A program made the translations under genes and the position numbers. This document shows positions 16,100-26,230 of a stretch of 64,000 nt of DNA, piece by piece. Positions within the stretch are counted from its first letter, which is position 1. The number at the start of each line of letters is the position of its first letter. The notes beneath the pieces were generated by a model that had not been told where the DNA came from, ran no database searches, and saw only the letters and a list, made by a program, of their open reading frames with translations. Source of the stretch: an uncultured Oscillospiraceae bacterium (GTDB lineage: Bacteria; Bacillota; Clostridia; Oscillospirales; Oscillospiraceae); the NCBI GenBank assembly GCA_934589155.1, contig CAKTNP010000003.1:62001-126000 (forward strand), given 5' to 3'.

Positions 16100-17050
16100 T
16101 TATTTTCCGTAGGCGTCCAGAGCCAGCTTCATGGAGCCGTAGATCCCTGCGTCATTGCCCAGAGAGGCCAGGGCAAAGGGGATCCCCCGGCAGGCATGGA
16201 AAGCGTATTTCTCGTAATAGGGCCGGATTCCGTCCAGCAGCACCTGGCCCGCCTTGGAGACGCCGCCGCCGATGACCACCATCTCCGGGTCCACCACGCA
16301 GGTGACCTTGGCGATGAAATAGCCCAGGTCGTCGTAAACCTGATCCAGGATCTTATTTGCCAGCTTGTCCCCCTTGGCGGCGCAGTCGAACAGGTCCTTA
16401 CAGGAGAAATTCTCCATGTCCCGGAGCAGGGAGGGGGCGGGATCCTCTGCAAGGATCCGGTGGGCCGTGCGTACGATGCCGGTGGCGGAGCCGTACTGCT
16501 CGGCGCAGCCCCGGTTGCCGCAGCCGCATTGGGCGGTCTCGGTCCGGTCCGTGGGGATGTGGCCCACCTCGCCGCCGGCGCCGTGGACGCCGCAGAGGAT
16601 CCTGCCGTCCAGGATGATGCCGCCGCCGATGCCGGTACCCAGGGTGAACAGGACCATATTTTTGCAGCCGGCGGCGCCGCCCTGCCAGCTTTCGCCCAGA
16701 GCCGCCACGTTGGCGTCGTTTCCCGCCTTTACGGGGATGCCGGTGAGAGCCTCCAGGTCGCCCTCCACGTCCACCACGCCCCAGCCGGTGTTGACGCAGC
16801 GGTTCACCACTCCGTTGGGCCGCACTGCGCCGGGAACGCCGACGCCGATGCCCAGAATGTCCTGGGCCGTTAGGTTATGGGCGGCAAGATAGCCCTTTAC
16901 CGCCTCGGCAACATCCGGCAGAATGGCCGAGCCGTTGTTGGAGGTGTCCGTGGGGATCTCCCACTTGTCCAGGAGATGTCCCTCCCGGTCAAAAAAGCCC
17001 AGCTTCACCGTGGTGCCGCCGACGTCAATGCCAAATCCGTACCCCTTCAT
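16100..17050 (-). CDS. glcK: ROK family glucokinase
   Basis: It phosphorylates glucose to glucose-6-phosphate with ATP. The 316-aa protein has the N-terminal phosphate motif GFGIDVGGTTVKLG, the sugar site KAGNDANVAALGE, LGTGIGGGIILDG, and the ROK zinc signature HGAGGEVGHI...CGCGNRGCAEQYGS. I set the start at 17050 because GAGGA lies 5-6 nt upstream; an in-frame ATG at 17062 lacks a site. It is divergent from pgi, the next enzyme in glycolysis. A ROK sugar kinase of another specificity cannot be excluded, but the motif pattern fits GlcK. Confidence 0.92.
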   Translation of the reverse strand: MKGYGFGIDVGGTTVKLGFFDREGHLLDKWEIPTDTSNNGSAILPDVAEAVKGYLAAHNLTAQDILGIGVGVPGAVRPNGVVNRCVNTGWGVVDVEGDLEALTGIPVKAGNDANVAALGESWQGGAAGCKNMVLFTLGTGIGGGIILDGRILCGVHGAGGEVGHIPTDRTETAQCGCGNRGCAEQYGSATGIVRTAHRILAEDPAPSLLRDMENFSCKDLFDCAAKGDKLANKILDQVYDDLGYFIAKVTCVVDPEMVVIGGGVSKAGQVLLDGIRPYYEKYAFHACRGIPFALASLGNDAGIYGSMKLALDAYGK

Positions 17051-17172
17051 ATCTGTCCTCATTTCCGGGCCGAGCGCCCTGTATTATAAAAGACATTATA
17101 TCGGACTTCTTGAAAAAATTCCACAGTTTATGGAAAATTTCAGGAATATTTCAAGGAAGAGGCACAGGGGAC

Positions 17173-17201
17173 TTGCGTTTTTCCTGCTCTTCTTGTAATA
17201 T
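17173..17201 (+). promoter_or_regulatory. Possible promoter of pgi
   Basis: TTGCGT and TAATAT are spaced by 17 nt. The leader to the pgi start contains an 8-bp hairpin (CCGCAGGC/GCCTGCGG, 17213-17231) and the perfect palindrome GGGCGGATCGATCCGCCC (17250-17267), either of which could be regulatory. Confidence 0.4.
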
Positions 17202-17286
17202 GTTATGTGGACCCGCAGGCGCTGCCTGCGGATGGAAACAGACAATGTTGGGCGGATCGATCCGCCCGTGAAAGGACGTGCTTGAT

Positions 17287-18585
17287 ATGATTACTGTGGA
17301 TCTTTCCAACGTATGGGGCGATCTGTCCCTGCCGGATCTTCTGGCTATGGAAAAAAGTGTGGAGTCGGCCCACAAGACCCTGACGGAGGGCTCCGGCGAG
17401 GGGTCCGACTTTTTGGGCTGGCTGGACCTGCCCGCGGCGGAGGAGACCGACGAAATGCGCCGGATCCGCATGGCCGCAGACCGGATCCGGGAGAATTCCG
17501 ACGTGTTCGTGGTTGTGGGCATCGGCGGCAGCTATCTGGGCCCCCGGGCCGCCATTGAGCTCATGCAGGGGGTAAACCACAACATTGGTAAGGGCAAGGG
17601 CAACCCCCAGGTCTTCTACGCCGGCAACGGCCTGTCTACCCGGGGCTGGAATGAGCTTCAGCGCCTGCTGGAGGGCAAGGATTTCTCCGTGGCCTTCATC
17701 TCCAAGTCCGGCACCACCACCGAGCCCGCCATTGCCACCCGTGCCCTGCGCTGGATGCTGGAGCGGAAGTACGGCGCCGACAAGGCCAAAAAGCGGATCT
17801 TCGCCATTACGGATCCCGTAAAGGGCGCCCTGCGGCAGATGGCCACGGAGGAGGGCTGGGAGACCTTTGTGATCCCCCCCGATGTGGGCGGCCGGTACAG
17901 CGTGCTGTCTCCCGTGGGCCTTTTGCCCATGGCCGTAGCCGGCATCGATATTCGTAAGGTCATGGCCGGTGCGGCCCAGGCCGCCAAGGACTACGACGTG
18001 CGGTCCTTTGACAACCCCGCCTGGCTCTACGCCGCCATTCGGAACCTGCTGTACACCCGGGGTAAGAAGATCGAGCTTCTCAGCTCCTTCGAGCCCGGCT
18101 TTAAGATGTTCGGCGGCTGGTGGCAGCAGCTCTTCGGCGAGTCCGAGGGCAAGGACGGCAAGGGCATCTTCCCAGCCACTGCGGAGTTTACGGCGGACCT
18201 CCACTCTCTGGGCCAGATGATCCAACAGGGCGAGCGGAACCTGTTCGAGACCATGGTCCGCTTTGCGCCTCCCCAGGACCGGGCCGTGGTGGGCTCCGAC
18301 TGGAAGAATCTGGACGGCCTCAACTATCTGGAGGGCAAGACCCTGGACTTCGTGGACGAGCAGGCTTATCTCGGCACCGTGGCGGCCCATGTGGACGGCG
18401 GCGTGCCCGTGATCACCATGCAGATGGGGGACCTGAACGACGAGAAGCTGGGCGAGATGTTCTACTTCTTCGAGCTGTCCTGCGGCATCTCCGCCTATAT
18501 CCTGGGGGTCAATCCTTTCAACCAGCCCGGCGTGGAGTTCTACAAGCGGAATATGTTCCACCTTCTGGGAAAGCCCGGCTATTGA
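17287..18585 (+). CDS. pgi: Glucose-6-phosphate isomerase
   Basis: It interconverts glucose-6-phosphate and fructose-6-phosphate. The 432-aa length is the short Gram-positive form. Motifs include VVVGIGGSYLGPRAAIELM, FISKSGTTTEPAIATRALRW (phosphate loop), GGRYSVLSPVGLLP and the C-terminal QPGVEFYK. I chose ATG 17287 because AAAGGA lies 10 nt upstream; the in-frame GTG at 17278 sits almost on the ribosome site. It is adjacent and divergent to glucokinase, which supports both assignments. Confidence 0.97.
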   Translation: MITVDLSNVWGDLSLPDLLAMEKSVESAHKTLTEGSGEGSDFLGWLDLPAAEETDEMRRIRMAADRIRENSDVFVVVGIGGSYLGPRAAIELMQGVNHNIGKGKGNPQVFYAGNGLSTRGWNELQRLLEGKDFSVAFISKSGTTTEPAIATRALRWMLERKYGADKAKKRIFAITDPVKGALRQMATEEGWETFVIPPDVGGRYSVLSPVGLLPMAVAGIDIRKVMAGAAQAAKDYDVRSFDNPAWLYAAIRNLLYTRGKKIELLSSFEPGFKMFGGWWQQLFGESEGKDGKGIFPATAEFTADLHSLGQMIQQGERNLFETMVRFAPPQDRAVVGSDWKNLDGLNYLEGKTLDFVDEQAYLGTVAAHVDGGVPVITMQMGDLNDEKLGEMFYFFELSCGISAYILGVNPFNQPGVEFYKRNMFHLLGKPGY

Positions 18586-18640
18586 TCGGGACCGGGGGCC
18601 AGGGAGCGGCATCTCTTTCGTGAATTTTCCATGAAAAGAG

Positions 18641-18669
18641 TTGCAATATTCTTGGGAAGCTGGTAAAAT
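18641..18669 (+). promoter_or_regulatory. Promoter of the P-loop protein gene
   Basis: TTGCAA at 18641-18646 and TAAAAT at 18664-18669 are spaced by 17 nt, giving a short leader with AAGGAGGAG before the start at 18715. Confidence 0.65.
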
Positions 18670-18714
18670 GATAACACAGAGCCGGCCCTGCCGGTAACAA
18701 GGAGGAGATTCCCT

Positions 18715-19122
18715 ATGGTTAAAATTATTATGGGGCCCAAGGGCTCCGGTAAGACGAAGCGTTTCATTGCCGATGTGAACGATGCCGTGAAGAACGAAGC
18801 GGGCAGCATGGTCTGCATCGAGAACGGCAAGAATCTGACCTATGACGTGGATTACCGGGTCCGGCTCATCAATGCCCAGGAATATGAGATCAAGGACGTG
18901 ACCCTGCTCAAGGGCTTTATCAGCGGCTTGCACGCCGGCAATTTCGACATCACCCATGTGTTTATCGAAGGCCTGTATAAGATCATCGGCACCGACCTTG
19001 CTCAGGCCGAGGCTTTCGTGGCCTGGTGTGAGGCATTCGGCAAGCAGAACGATATGTCCTTCACCGTGACCATTTCCGACGACCCCGCTAAGGCTTCCGA
19101 GGACCTGAAGAAGTACCTGTAA
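18715..19122 (+). CDS. Small P-loop protein of unknown function
   Basis: The 135-aa cytoplasmic protein has a Walker A motif GPKGSGKT at residues 7-14 directly after the first strand, and HVFIEGLYKIIG may be the Walker B strand. Similar short clostridial proteins have been labelled twitching-motility PilT-like, but only the P-loop supports that and no pilus gene is nearby. The ATG follows AAGGAGGAG. It has its own promoter and terminator, so it is a stand-alone gene. Confidence 0.8.
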   Translation: MVKIIMGPKGSGKTKRFIADVNDAVKNEAGSMVCIENGKNLTYDVDYRVRLINAQEYEIKDVTLLKGFISGLHAGNFDITHVFIEGLYKIIGTDLAQAEAFVAWCEAFGKQNDMSFTVTISDDPAKASEDLKKYL

Positions 19123-19190
19123 CCTGCCGAATTTCGGCGCGGCCCGTACATTCTACATAGCCCCGGCTCTTGCCTGAGATCCGGAACTTG

Positions 19191-19220
19191 CGCCCTGCGG
19201 GGTTCACCGCAGGGCGTTTT
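19191..19220 (+). terminator. Intrinsic terminator of the P-loop gene
   Basis: The perfect 10-bp stem CGCCCTGCGG/CCGCAGGGCG is followed by TTTT. Confidence 0.85.
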
Positions 19221-19261
19221 GACGCATATTTTCAAGATTCAGAGAGAAAGAGGAATGCGAT

Positions 19262-20632
19262 TTGGCAGAATCAGATAAGCTTCAAGAAAATCAGATGGGG
19301 ACAAAGCCGATCGGCAAGCTGCTGGTCCACATGGCCGTGCCCATGGTCCTGTCCATGCTGGTCCAGGCCCTGTACAATGTGGTGGACAGCATTTATATCT
19401 CCCGGGTCAGCGAAAGCGCCGTCACGGCACTGTCTCTGGCTTTCCCCGTTCAGAATCTGATGATCGGCACCTCCATCGGCCTGGCCGTGGGTGTCAGCGC
19501 CCTGCTGTCTCGGTATTTGGGCAGCCACGAAATGGATAAGGTTCGGAAAATGGCTCCCACCGGCGTGTTCCTGTCGGCCTGCGGCATGGCGATCTTCATG
19601 CTCTTCGGTATTTTCGGAGCGGGCCCCTTCTTCCGGATGCAGTCCACGGTGCAGGAAACCGTGGAGGGCGGCAGCGCCTATATTGCCATCTGTACCATTG
19701 CCTCTGTGGGCATTTTCTTTGAGGTGCTCTTCGAGCGTCTGCTCCAGGCCACGGGCCGCACCATTTACACCCTGGTGACCCAGGGCGTAGGCGCCGTCCT
19801 GAATATCCTTCTGGACCCGGTGTTCATCTTCGGCTATTTCGGCATTCCCGCCATGGGCATTGCCGGCGCCGCCGTGGCTACGGTCATCGGCCAGATCGTG
19901 GCCGCCATTCTGGCTTTCATCTTCAACTGGAAGAAGAACCCGGAGGCCTGCGTGGACTTCCGGGGCTGGAAACCGGAGTGGCCCCTGATCCGGGAGGTGC
20001 TGGGCATCGGCGTCCCCTCCATTGCCATGATGGCCGTGGGCTCCTTCATGACCTTCGGCATGAACCAGATCCTCCAGCGCTTCTCCGAGACCGCCACCGG
20101 TGTGTTCGGCATTTATTATAAGGTCCAGAGCTTCATCTTCATGCCCGTCTTCGGCCTGAACAACGGCATGATCCCCATCGTGGCCTATAACTACGGCGCC
20201 CGGAAACCGGAGCGGATCGGCAAGACCGTCCGCCTGAGCTGCGCCGCCGCCTTTGTGGTCATGACCCTGGGCTTTGCGGTATTCCAGGCGGCACCGGAGG
20301 CGGTCCTGGGGATTTTCGATCCCAGCGATGCCTTCATGGCCATCGGCTGCCGGGCCCTGCGGACCATCAGCTGGGCCTTCCTCCTGGCCAGCTTCGGCGT
20401 GGTCCTGAGCGCCGTGTTCCAAGCCCTGGGCAGCGGCGTGTATTCCACCATCGTGGCCCTGGCCCGTCAGCTTCTGGTGCTGCTGCCCGTGGCCTACCTC
20501 CTGTCCCTCACCGGGAATCTGGACCTGGTGTGGTGGGCCTTCCCCATTGCGGAGTTGGTCAGCGCTGCTGTCACGGCCCTATTCATGCGCCGGACCTACC
20601 GCACCAAGCTGAAGCCCCTGTACCAGAATTGA
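19262..20632 (+). CDS. MATE family efflux transporter
   Basis: The 456-aa protein has about 12 membrane helices in two related halves, the architecture of MATE (NorM/DinF) exporters that use Na+ or H+ gradients to expel cationic drugs. The N-terminus GKLLVHMAVPMVLSMLVQALYNVVDSIY is characteristic, as is the second-half PSIAMMAVGSFMTFGMNQIL. The start is the TTG at 19262 with AAAGAGGAA upstream; an in-frame ATG at MGTKPIGK (residue 12) is an alternative. Substrate is unknown. Confidence 0.94.
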   Translation: MAESDKLQENQMGTKPIGKLLVHMAVPMVLSMLVQALYNVVDSIYISRVSESAVTALSLAFPVQNLMIGTSIGLAVGVSALLSRYLGSHEMDKVRKMAPTGVFLSACGMAIFMLFGIFGAGPFFRMQSTVQETVEGGSAYIAICTIASVGIFFEVLFERLLQATGRTIYTLVTQGVGAVLNILLDPVFIFGYFGIPAMGIAGAAVATVIGQIVAAILAFIFNWKKNPEACVDFRGWKPEWPLIREVLGIGVPSIAMMAVGSFMTFGMNQILQRFSETATGVFGIYYKVQSFIFMPVFGLNNGMIPIVAYNYGARKPERIGKTVRLSCAAAFVVMTLGFAVFQAAPEAVLGIFDPSDAFMAIGCRALRTISWAFLLASFGVVLSAVFQALGSGVYSTIVALARQLLVLLPVAYLLSLTGNLDLVWWAFPIAELVSAAVTALFMRRTYRTKLKPLYQN

Positions 20633-20654
20633 CCTTTTCCTTCCTAACTACCCC

Positions 20655-20686
20655 AAAGCGCCCGCCGGATCCCCGGCGGGCGCTTT
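20655..20686. terminator. Bidirectional intrinsic terminator
   Basis: The stem AAAGCGCCCGCCGG/CGGCGGGCGCTTT sits between the convergent MATE and lipoprotein genes. The T tracts are short on both sides. Confidence 0.75.
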
Positions 20687-20693
20687 CCGCAGC

Positions 20694-22361
20694 TTATTCG
20701 ACTTCAGTCTTGGGCACCTCCGTGGGGCGGATGATGTCCTCCGTGGGCATGGGAGTGGTTTCCGGGGCCGTGGCCTCCGGCGGCAGGGTGGTGACGATCT
20801 CCGGCGTGACGGATACGGCGGTGTCATAGTGGAAGATGCAGTCAATGCCCGGATTCAGATCCGGCAGGGATCCCCGGTTTACATAAACCGCATATCCCCG
20901 GAATAGCAGAGGCACCAGCCGGCCGTCCTTGGCAATGGCCTGGTGGAAGTTGTAGTAGTTTCCGCTGTTCTCCAGAGCGTCCAGGCAAGCGTCATAGAGG
21001 ACGCTGTCGCTCATGCCGCCGTAGCACAGGTCTCCCCAGGGCCGGAAGAACTGGCTCAGATCGTAGTTGGCGCTGAGCCGGGTCTCTCCCAGATGCAGGT
21101 CATAGTCCCAGGCAATGAGGGCATTTTCGTAGCTGGACCCCGTCAGGGTGTTGATGGTGACCTTCAGCCCCGCGGCGGTGAGATCCTTGGCGATCTTGTC
21201 CGCCGCCTGGACCCGATAGGTGCTGTCTCCGTTGACCAGCAGGGAGATCTCCGTCCCCGTCAGGGCCTTGGCCTTGATGACGGATTTGAACTTCTCCGGG
21301 GCGTAGGCATAGCCCGCCGCCAGCGCCTGGTCATAGAAGGGGGAGCTGGGGTCTGCAGGCAGGGTGGCCGGCTGGGCGAAGCCGTTGTAGGGATCGGCCA
21401 GCAGATCCTCCCGATTCACGGCGTAGGTCAGGGCCGCCCGGACCGTTTCGTCGGTGAACAGACCGGATTCGCAGTTGCAGCCCAGATACAGCATGATCCC
21501 CGCCGGGACCTCATAGAGCTCGCAGTCGCTGCGGTAGTCCACATAGGATGCGGACCCCGGGTCCGTATAGGACAGGTTGATGCTGCGGAACTCAAAGTCG
21601 TCCCGGATCTCCGTGGTGGAGTCGACGGTGTACAGGGTGATGGACTTCTGGGACAGGGCGATGGGCCCGGAATAGCCCATTTTCCGCTCCAGATGCATGG
21701 CCTCGCCGCTGCCCCGCAGGGCATAGGGGCCGGAGCCCATGGGCTGGGCGGCGGCCACGTCGGCGGCCCGGACGATGGGCACGTCCAGCAGCATGGGCAG
21801 CATTTCATAGGGCGTGTCGGTATAGACCGTCACGGTGTAGGTATCCGTGGCCTCCAGATCCGTCACATGGAAGAACCGGGAGCCGTAAATGGACCCGTCC
21901 GCTGCCGCGGCCTGGAGACTGGCCACCACATCCTGGGAGGTCAGGGCCGTGCCGTCGGTAAAGGTCACATGGTTTAGCTCCATGGTCAGGCTCCGCAGAT
22001 CCCCGGAAAATTCGTAGCTTTTTACGAGATCGGTCTTTATGGTATAGTCCGATCCCACCACGAACAGCCGCTGGTACAGCAGGGACATAACGGCCCGGTT
22101 GGCCAGCTTGGTGCAGGTGTAGGGATTGAAGCCTCCGTCGGGATAATAGGCCAGGCCGAAGTTGGTCCCCGCCGCGGAGGCGTCGCCGTCGACGGCCTCG
22201 GTCTGCTTGGGACTGGTCTCCCGGGGAGCCTCGGTGGCCGTCGTGTCCCCGGCCTGGGGCCGGTTGGCGCCGGAGATCCCATCGGGGCCGGCGCAGCCCG
22301 TCAGCAGGGCCAGGCACAGAAGCAGGGCCCCCAGACGGAGCAGGGAAGAGGATCTTCTCAT
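20694..22361 (-). CDS. Solute-binding lipoprotein, SBP_bac_5 (peptide/nickel type)
   Basis: The 555-aa product has a lipoprotein signal peptide with lipobox LLTGC (Cys23), a Thr/Glu-rich linker, and an extracellular family 5 binding domain (LAYYPDGGFNPYTCTKLANRAV, VTFTDGTALTSQDVVASLQAA, LTYAVNREDLL). The family binds oligopeptides, nickel or similar ligands for ABC importers. The C-terminus has an unusual Pro/Thr/Glu-rich tail (TTLPPEATAPETTPMPTED). No permease or ATPase is adjacent; it is the last gene of a secA-pgeF operon (10-nt gap), so it may be an orphan receptor or share a distant transporter. Confidence 0.9.
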   Translation of the reverse strand: MRRSSSLLRLGALLLCLALLTGCAGPDGISGANRPQAGDTTATEAPRETSPKQTEAVDGDASAAGTNFGLAYYPDGGFNPYTCTKLANRAVMSLLYQRLFVVGSDYTIKTDLVKSYEFSGDLRSLTMELNHVTFTDGTALTSQDVVASLQAAAADGSIYGSRFFHVTDLEATDTYTVTVYTDTPYEMLPMLLDVPIVRAADVAAAQPMGSGPYALRGSGEAMHLERKMGYSGPIALSQKSITLYTVDSTTEIRDDFEFRSINLSYTDPGSASYVDYRSDCELYEVPAGIMLYLGCNCESGLFTDETVRAALTYAVNREDLLADPYNGFAQPATLPADPSSPFYDQALAAGYAYAPEKFKSVIKAKALTGTEISLLVNGDSTYRVQAADKIAKDLTAAGLKVTINTLTGSSYENALIAWDYDLHLGETRLSANYDLSQFFRPWGDLCYGGMSDSVLYDACLDALENSGNYYNFHQAIAKDGRLVPLLFRGYAVYVNRGSLPDLNPGIDCIFHYDTAVSVTPEIVTTLPPEATAPETTPMPTEDIIRPTEVPKTEVE

Positions 22362-22371
22362 AGGTGTTTCC

Positions 22372-23169
22372 TCATTTCAGCATAATGATATTGGCCATGG
22401 ACCCCCGCCGGCCTCCTACGATCCGGTGGGACCAGTAGCGATCCCGGCGGCAGGCGGTGCAGTCCGGGCAGACGGAAACATCCCGTACTCCGGCACGTTT
22501 CAGCCATAGGGCGTTGAGAGCCTTCAGATCCACCCGGAATTTGCCGTTTTCCAGCCGTTCCATGGCGGCCCAGGCCTCCTGCCCCAGGGCCTCAGACATG
22601 GCCTCCGGCACATCGGAATGGGTCTCGAAGCAGCAGAAGCCGATGCAGGGCCCGATGGCCGCCCGGATGTTTCCGGGGTCGGAGCCGAATTCCCGGACCA
22701 TGGCCTCCACCGTGTTTTTGGCAATGCCCGCTGCCGTGCCCCGCCACCCGGCGTGACAGCCGCCAATGGCCTTTGCCGCGGGGTCATAGAACAAAATAGG
22801 GGTACAGTCGGCGGAGAAGATGGTCAGGGCCACCCCGGGCTCGTTGGTGACGAGTCCGTCCCGGGGCTCCTCCACGGGCCGGAACAGCCCGGCCCCCCGG
22901 TCGGCCCGGCCTACCCGCCGAACGATCCCCGTGTGGAGCTGCTTGGCAAATACCGTATCCTCCGGGGAAAAGCCCAAGCTATTTCCCAGAATCTCATAGT
23001 TTTTTACCACGTTTTCCGGTGCGTCGCCCCGGTGGGCCCCCAGGTTCAGGCTGGAGAGATACCCCTGGCTCACGCCCCCCAGCCGGGTGGAAAAGCCGTG
23101 TACCGCTCCCCGGAGCCTGTCACAGGTCCAGTACTCCAAGGCGCCTTTTTTGCAGAGGGAGAAACTCAT
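22372..23169 (-). CDS. pgeF: Peptidoglycan editing factor PgeF (YfiH / laccase-domain family)
   Basis: The 265-aa protein has the family zinc/copper-site motifs SADCTPIL, GCHAGWRGT and IGPCIG followed by CCFETH, and an N-terminal HGFSTRLGGVS. Members were first called polyphenol oxidases; the E. coli protein edits L-Ser out of peptidoglycan precursors, and others show purine nucleoside phosphorylase activity. It lies 17 nt downstream of secA and 10 nt upstream of the lipoprotein gene. The start at 23169 follows GGAAAGGAA. Confidence 0.93.
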   Translation of the reverse strand: MSFSLCKKGALEYWTCDRLRGAVHGFSTRLGGVSQGYLSSLNLGAHRGDAPENVVKNYEILGNSLGFSPEDTVFAKQLHTGIVRRVGRADRGAGLFRPVEEPRDGLVTNEPGVALTIFSADCTPILFYDPAAKAIGGCHAGWRGTAAGIAKNTVEAMVREFGSDPGNIRAAIGPCIGFCCFETHSDVPEAMSEALGQEAWAAMERLENGKFRVDLKALNALWLKRAGVRDVSVCPDCTACRRDRYWSHRIVGGRRGSMANIIMLK

Positions 23170-23186
23170 ATCCGTTCCTTTCCGCC

Positions 23187-25943
23187 TCAGGCCCGACCGG
23201 CGGCGATGTCCTTATCCCGGCAGCACTTTTTGTACTTTTTGCCGCTGCCGCAGGGGCAGGGATCGTTGGGGCCCACCTTGACCGCCTTCCGCACGGGCTG
23301 GGGCTTCACGGTCTTGTCGCCGGAGCCGCCCTCGGAGGTGACCTTGGCCACCTTCTCCCGCTTCAGCTCTGCGTTGGTTTTCAGCCGTACCAGAAACAGC
23401 CGCCGGATGGTCTCCTCCTTGATGGCGTTGACCATGGCCTCGAACATGTCATAGCCTTCTCTTTTGTAGGCAATGACGGGGTCCTCCTGGGCATAGGCCC
23501 GGAGCCGGATGCCCTGCTTCAGGTCGTCCATGGCGTCGATGTGGTCCATCCAATACTCGTCCACCACCCGCAGCAGGATGATCCGCTCCAGTTCCCGCAT
23601 GACGTTCTCGCCGTACAGGGCCTCCTTGGCCTCATATACCCGCAGGCAGCAGTCATAGAGCTGCTGGCTCAGGCTGTCCTGGGTCAGAGGCTCCTGGGGA
23701 TGGAAGGAATCCTTGGGGAAGTAGGTCCCCTCGAACTGGGAGACGATGTCCCGCAGGGTGTCCTCGTCCAGGGAGCCGGACTGGCTCATGCCCGTGGAAA
23801 CGTGGGTGTTTACCACGAACCGGAGCATGGACAAAATGGTGTCGTGCATGTTCTCTCCGTCCAGAACCTGGCGGCGCTGGGCATAGATCACTTCACGCTG
23901 GGTATTCATGACGTTGTCGTACTCCAGAACGGCCTTCCGGGACTGGAAGTTCCGGCCCTCCACTACCTTCTGGGCGTTTTCCACGCCGCTGGAGAGAATT
24001 TTGGGGTCGATAACCGTGTCGTCGTCTAGGTGCATGGCGTCCATCATATTCTGAATCCGAGCCAGACGCTCCTCGGTGCCGAAGAGCCGCATCAGGTCGT
24101 CCTCCAGGCTCAGATAGAACCGGCTCTCGCCGGGATCTCCCTGACGGCCTGCCCGGCCCCGGAGCTGGTTGTCGATCCGGCGGGATTCGTGGCGCTCGGT
24201 ACCGATGATGAACAGTCCTCCCGCCTTCCTGACCTGCTCGGACTCCGCGGCGGTCTCCGCCCGGTGCTTGGCCAGGGCCTCTTCATACTGCTTCCGCACG
24301 GCCAGGATCTCCGGGTCGTCGGTCTCGGCGTAGGAATTGGCCTCCGCCAGCAGCTCCTCCGGCAGATCCTGCTTCCGCAGGTCCGCCATGGCCATGTATT
24401 CCGCGTTGCCGCCCAGTACAATATCCGTACCGCGTCCGGCCATGTTGGTGGCGATGGTCACGGCCCCCAGCTTGCCGGCCTGGGCCACGATCTGGGCTTC
24501 CTTCTCATGGTACTTGGCGTTCAGAACGTTGTGGGGGATCCCTTCTTTTTTCAGCATCCGGGACAGCAGCTCGGATTTTTCGATGGAAATGGTGCCCACC
24601 AGCACGGGCTGGCCCTTTTCGTGGCACTCCTTCACCTGGCGGATAATGGCCCGGTACTTGGCGTCCAGGTTCTTGTACACCGCGTCGGGGTGGTCGATCC
24701 GGATCACCGGCTTGTTGGTGGGGATCTCCACCACATCCAGATTGTAAATGGCCTCGAACTCCTCGGCCTCGGTGAGGGCCGTGCCGGTCATGCCGGAGAG
24801 CTTGTCATAGAGCCGGAAGAAGTTCTGGAAGGTGATGGTGGCCAGGGTCTTGGACTCGTTGGCTACGGTGATGCCTTCCTTGGCCTCAATGGCCTGGTGC
24901 AGGCCCTCGTTGTACCGGCGGCCGTACATGAGTCGGCCGGTGAACTCGTCTACGATAATGACCTGACCGTCCTTTACCACATAGTCCGTGTCCCGCTTCA
25001 TAATGCCCCGGGCCTTCATGGCCTGATTGATGTGGTGAGACAGGGTGGCGTTTTCCGGATCCGCCAGGTTCTCCACATGGAAGAAGGCCTCTGCCTTGGC
25101 AATGCCCGCGGCGGTAAGGGATACGGTGCGGTTCTTCTCGTCTACGAAGTAGTCGCAGTCGTAGTCGTCCTGGTTCTCCTTCTCGTTGGTGGTGGTGAAT
25201 ACCTGCTTGCGCAGGCCGGAGACGAAGTAATCCGCCATTTCATAGAGCTTCGTGGAGGCCTCGCCCTGGCCGGAGATGATAAGGGGGGTCCGGGCCTCGT
25301 CGATGAGGATGGAGTCCACCTCGTCCACGATGGCAAAGGCGTGGCCCCGCTGGACCATTTCCTTTTTGTAGATGGCCATGTTGTCCCGGAGGTAGTCGAA
25401 GCCCAGCTCATTGTTGGTGGCGTAGGTGATGTCGGCGGCATAGGCGGCCCGGCGCTGGTCCGGGTGGAGCCCCGGCACGATGAGACCCACGGTGAGGCCC
25501 AGGAACCGGAACACCTTGCCCATCCACTCGGAGTCACGCTTGGCCAGGTATTCGTTGACGGTGACGATATGGACCCCTCGGCCCGTCAGGGCGTTGAGGT
25601 AGGCGGGCAGAATCTCCACCAGGGTCTTGCCTTCGCCGGTCTTCATCTCGGCGATCCGGCCTTGGTGCAGAATGATGCCGCCGATGATCTGGACCGGGTA
25701 GGGCCGCATGTCCAGCACGCGGCTGGCGGCCTCCCGGCAGGTGGCGAAGGCCTCGGGCAGCAGATCCTCCAGAGTCTCGCCATTTTCGTACCGGGCCTTC
25801 AGTTCCGGAGTCTTGGCCTTCAGCGACTCCTCGTCCAGAGCCTTATAGTCCTCCTCCAGGGCCAGGACCCTGTCTACCAGAGGCTGTATTTTTTTTACTT
25901 CCCGCTGGGAGCGGGTTCCAAATAGCTTTGTCATAAATCCCAT
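23187..25943 (-). CDS. secA: Preprotein translocase ATPase SecA
   Basis: This motor drives Sec-dependent export through SecYEG. The 918-aa protein has Walker A MKTGEGKT (Lys at about 106), the DEAD-type motif [14 protein letters not shown], the helicase motif [13 protein letters not shown] and [13 protein letters not shown], and a C-terminal SEC-C zinc motif [16 protein letters not shown] set the start at 25943 (MGFMTKLFG) because AAAGGGA lies 9 nt upstream; the longer frame to 25976 has no ribosome site. The promoter is an extended -10 at 25990-25982. It heads the secA-pgeF-lipoprotein operon. Confidence 0.98.
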   Translation of the reverse strand: MGFMTKLFGTRSQREVKKIQPLVDRVLALEEDYKALDEESLKAKTPELKARYENGETLEDLLPEAFATCREAASRVLDMRPYPVQIIGGIILHQGRIAEMKTGEGKTLVEILPAYLNALTGRGVHIVTVNEYLAKRDSEWMGKVFRFLGLTVGLIVPGLHPDQRRAAYAADITYATNNELGFDYLRDNMAIYKKEMVQRGHAFAIVDEVDSILIDEARTPLIISGQGEASTKLYEMADYFVSGLRKQVFTTTNEKENQDDYDCDYFVDEKNRTVSLTAAGIAKAEAFFHVENLADPENATLSHHINQAMKARGIMKRDTDYVVKDGQVIIVDEFTGRLMYGRRYNEGLHQAIEAKEGITVANESKTLATITFQNFFRLYDKLSGMTGTALTEAEEFEAIYNLDVVEIPTNKPVIRIDHPDAVYKNLDAKYRAIIRQVKECHEKGQPVLVGTISIEKSELLSRMLKKEGIPHNVLNAKYHEKEAQIVAQAGKLGAVTIATNMAGRGTDIVLGGNAEYMAMADLRKQDLPEELLAEANSYAETDDPEILAVRKQYEEALAKHRAETAAESEQVRKAGGLFIIGTERHESRRIDNQLRGRAGRQGDPGESRFYLSLEDDLMRLFGTEERLARIQNMMDAMHLDDDTVIDPKILSSGVENAQKVVEGRNFQSRKAVLEYDNVMNTQREVIYAQRRQVLDGENMHDTILSMLRFVVNTHVSTGMSQSGSLDEDTLRDIVSQFEGTYFPKDSFHPQEPLTQDSLSQQLYDCCLRVYEAKEALYGENVMRELERIILLRVVDEYWMDHIDAMDDLKQGIRLRAYAQEDPVIAYKREGYDMFEAMVNAIKEETIRRLFLVRLKTNAELKREKVAKVTSEGGSGDKTVKPQPVRKAVKVGPNDPCPCGSGKKYKKCCRDKDIAAGRA

Positions 25944-25981
25944 AGCGGTAAATCCCTTTCTTGCGCATTGATACATTTTGC

Positions 25982-25990
25982 ATTATAGCA
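25982..25990 (-). promoter_or_regulatory. Extended -10 promoter of secA
   Basis: Read leftward the sequence is TGCTATAAT (25990-25982), a perfect extended -10 element. No clear -35 is visible, which is usual for this class. Confidence 0.55.
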
Positions 25991-26073
25991 CAATGACACG
26001 GAAAAAAACAGCATAAATTCCGGGGCTTTGTGAATAGACGGTAAATTTTTCGGCGGCCATTTTGCCTCCGGTT

Positions 26074-26082
26074 TGGTATCAT
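26074..26082 (+). promoter_or_regulatory. Possible extended -10 promoter in the secA-polysaccharide gap
   Basis: TGGTATCAT (TGn plus a 5-of-6 -10) lies 17 nt before the ATG at 26099. Together with the terminator at 26371-26412 it may delimit a small transcription unit. Confidence 0.3.
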
Positions 26083-26230
26083 AAATTTTACGAAAAGGAT
26101 GGGCGAAAAAAGGAAAATTCAGAGGAAACGTTGCGAAGAAATTGCCGGAACGTGTCGGAAATATCTTTTGGGTCCTGTTCGGAATTTTGGGGATTCTGTC
26201 GATTCTTGTCCTGGCCCTGGCGGCGAGCCG

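Noticed and set aside
24030..25925. A 631-aa rightward open frame opposite secA
   Set aside because: Antisense shadow of a well conserved gene; no ribosome site and no recognisable domains.
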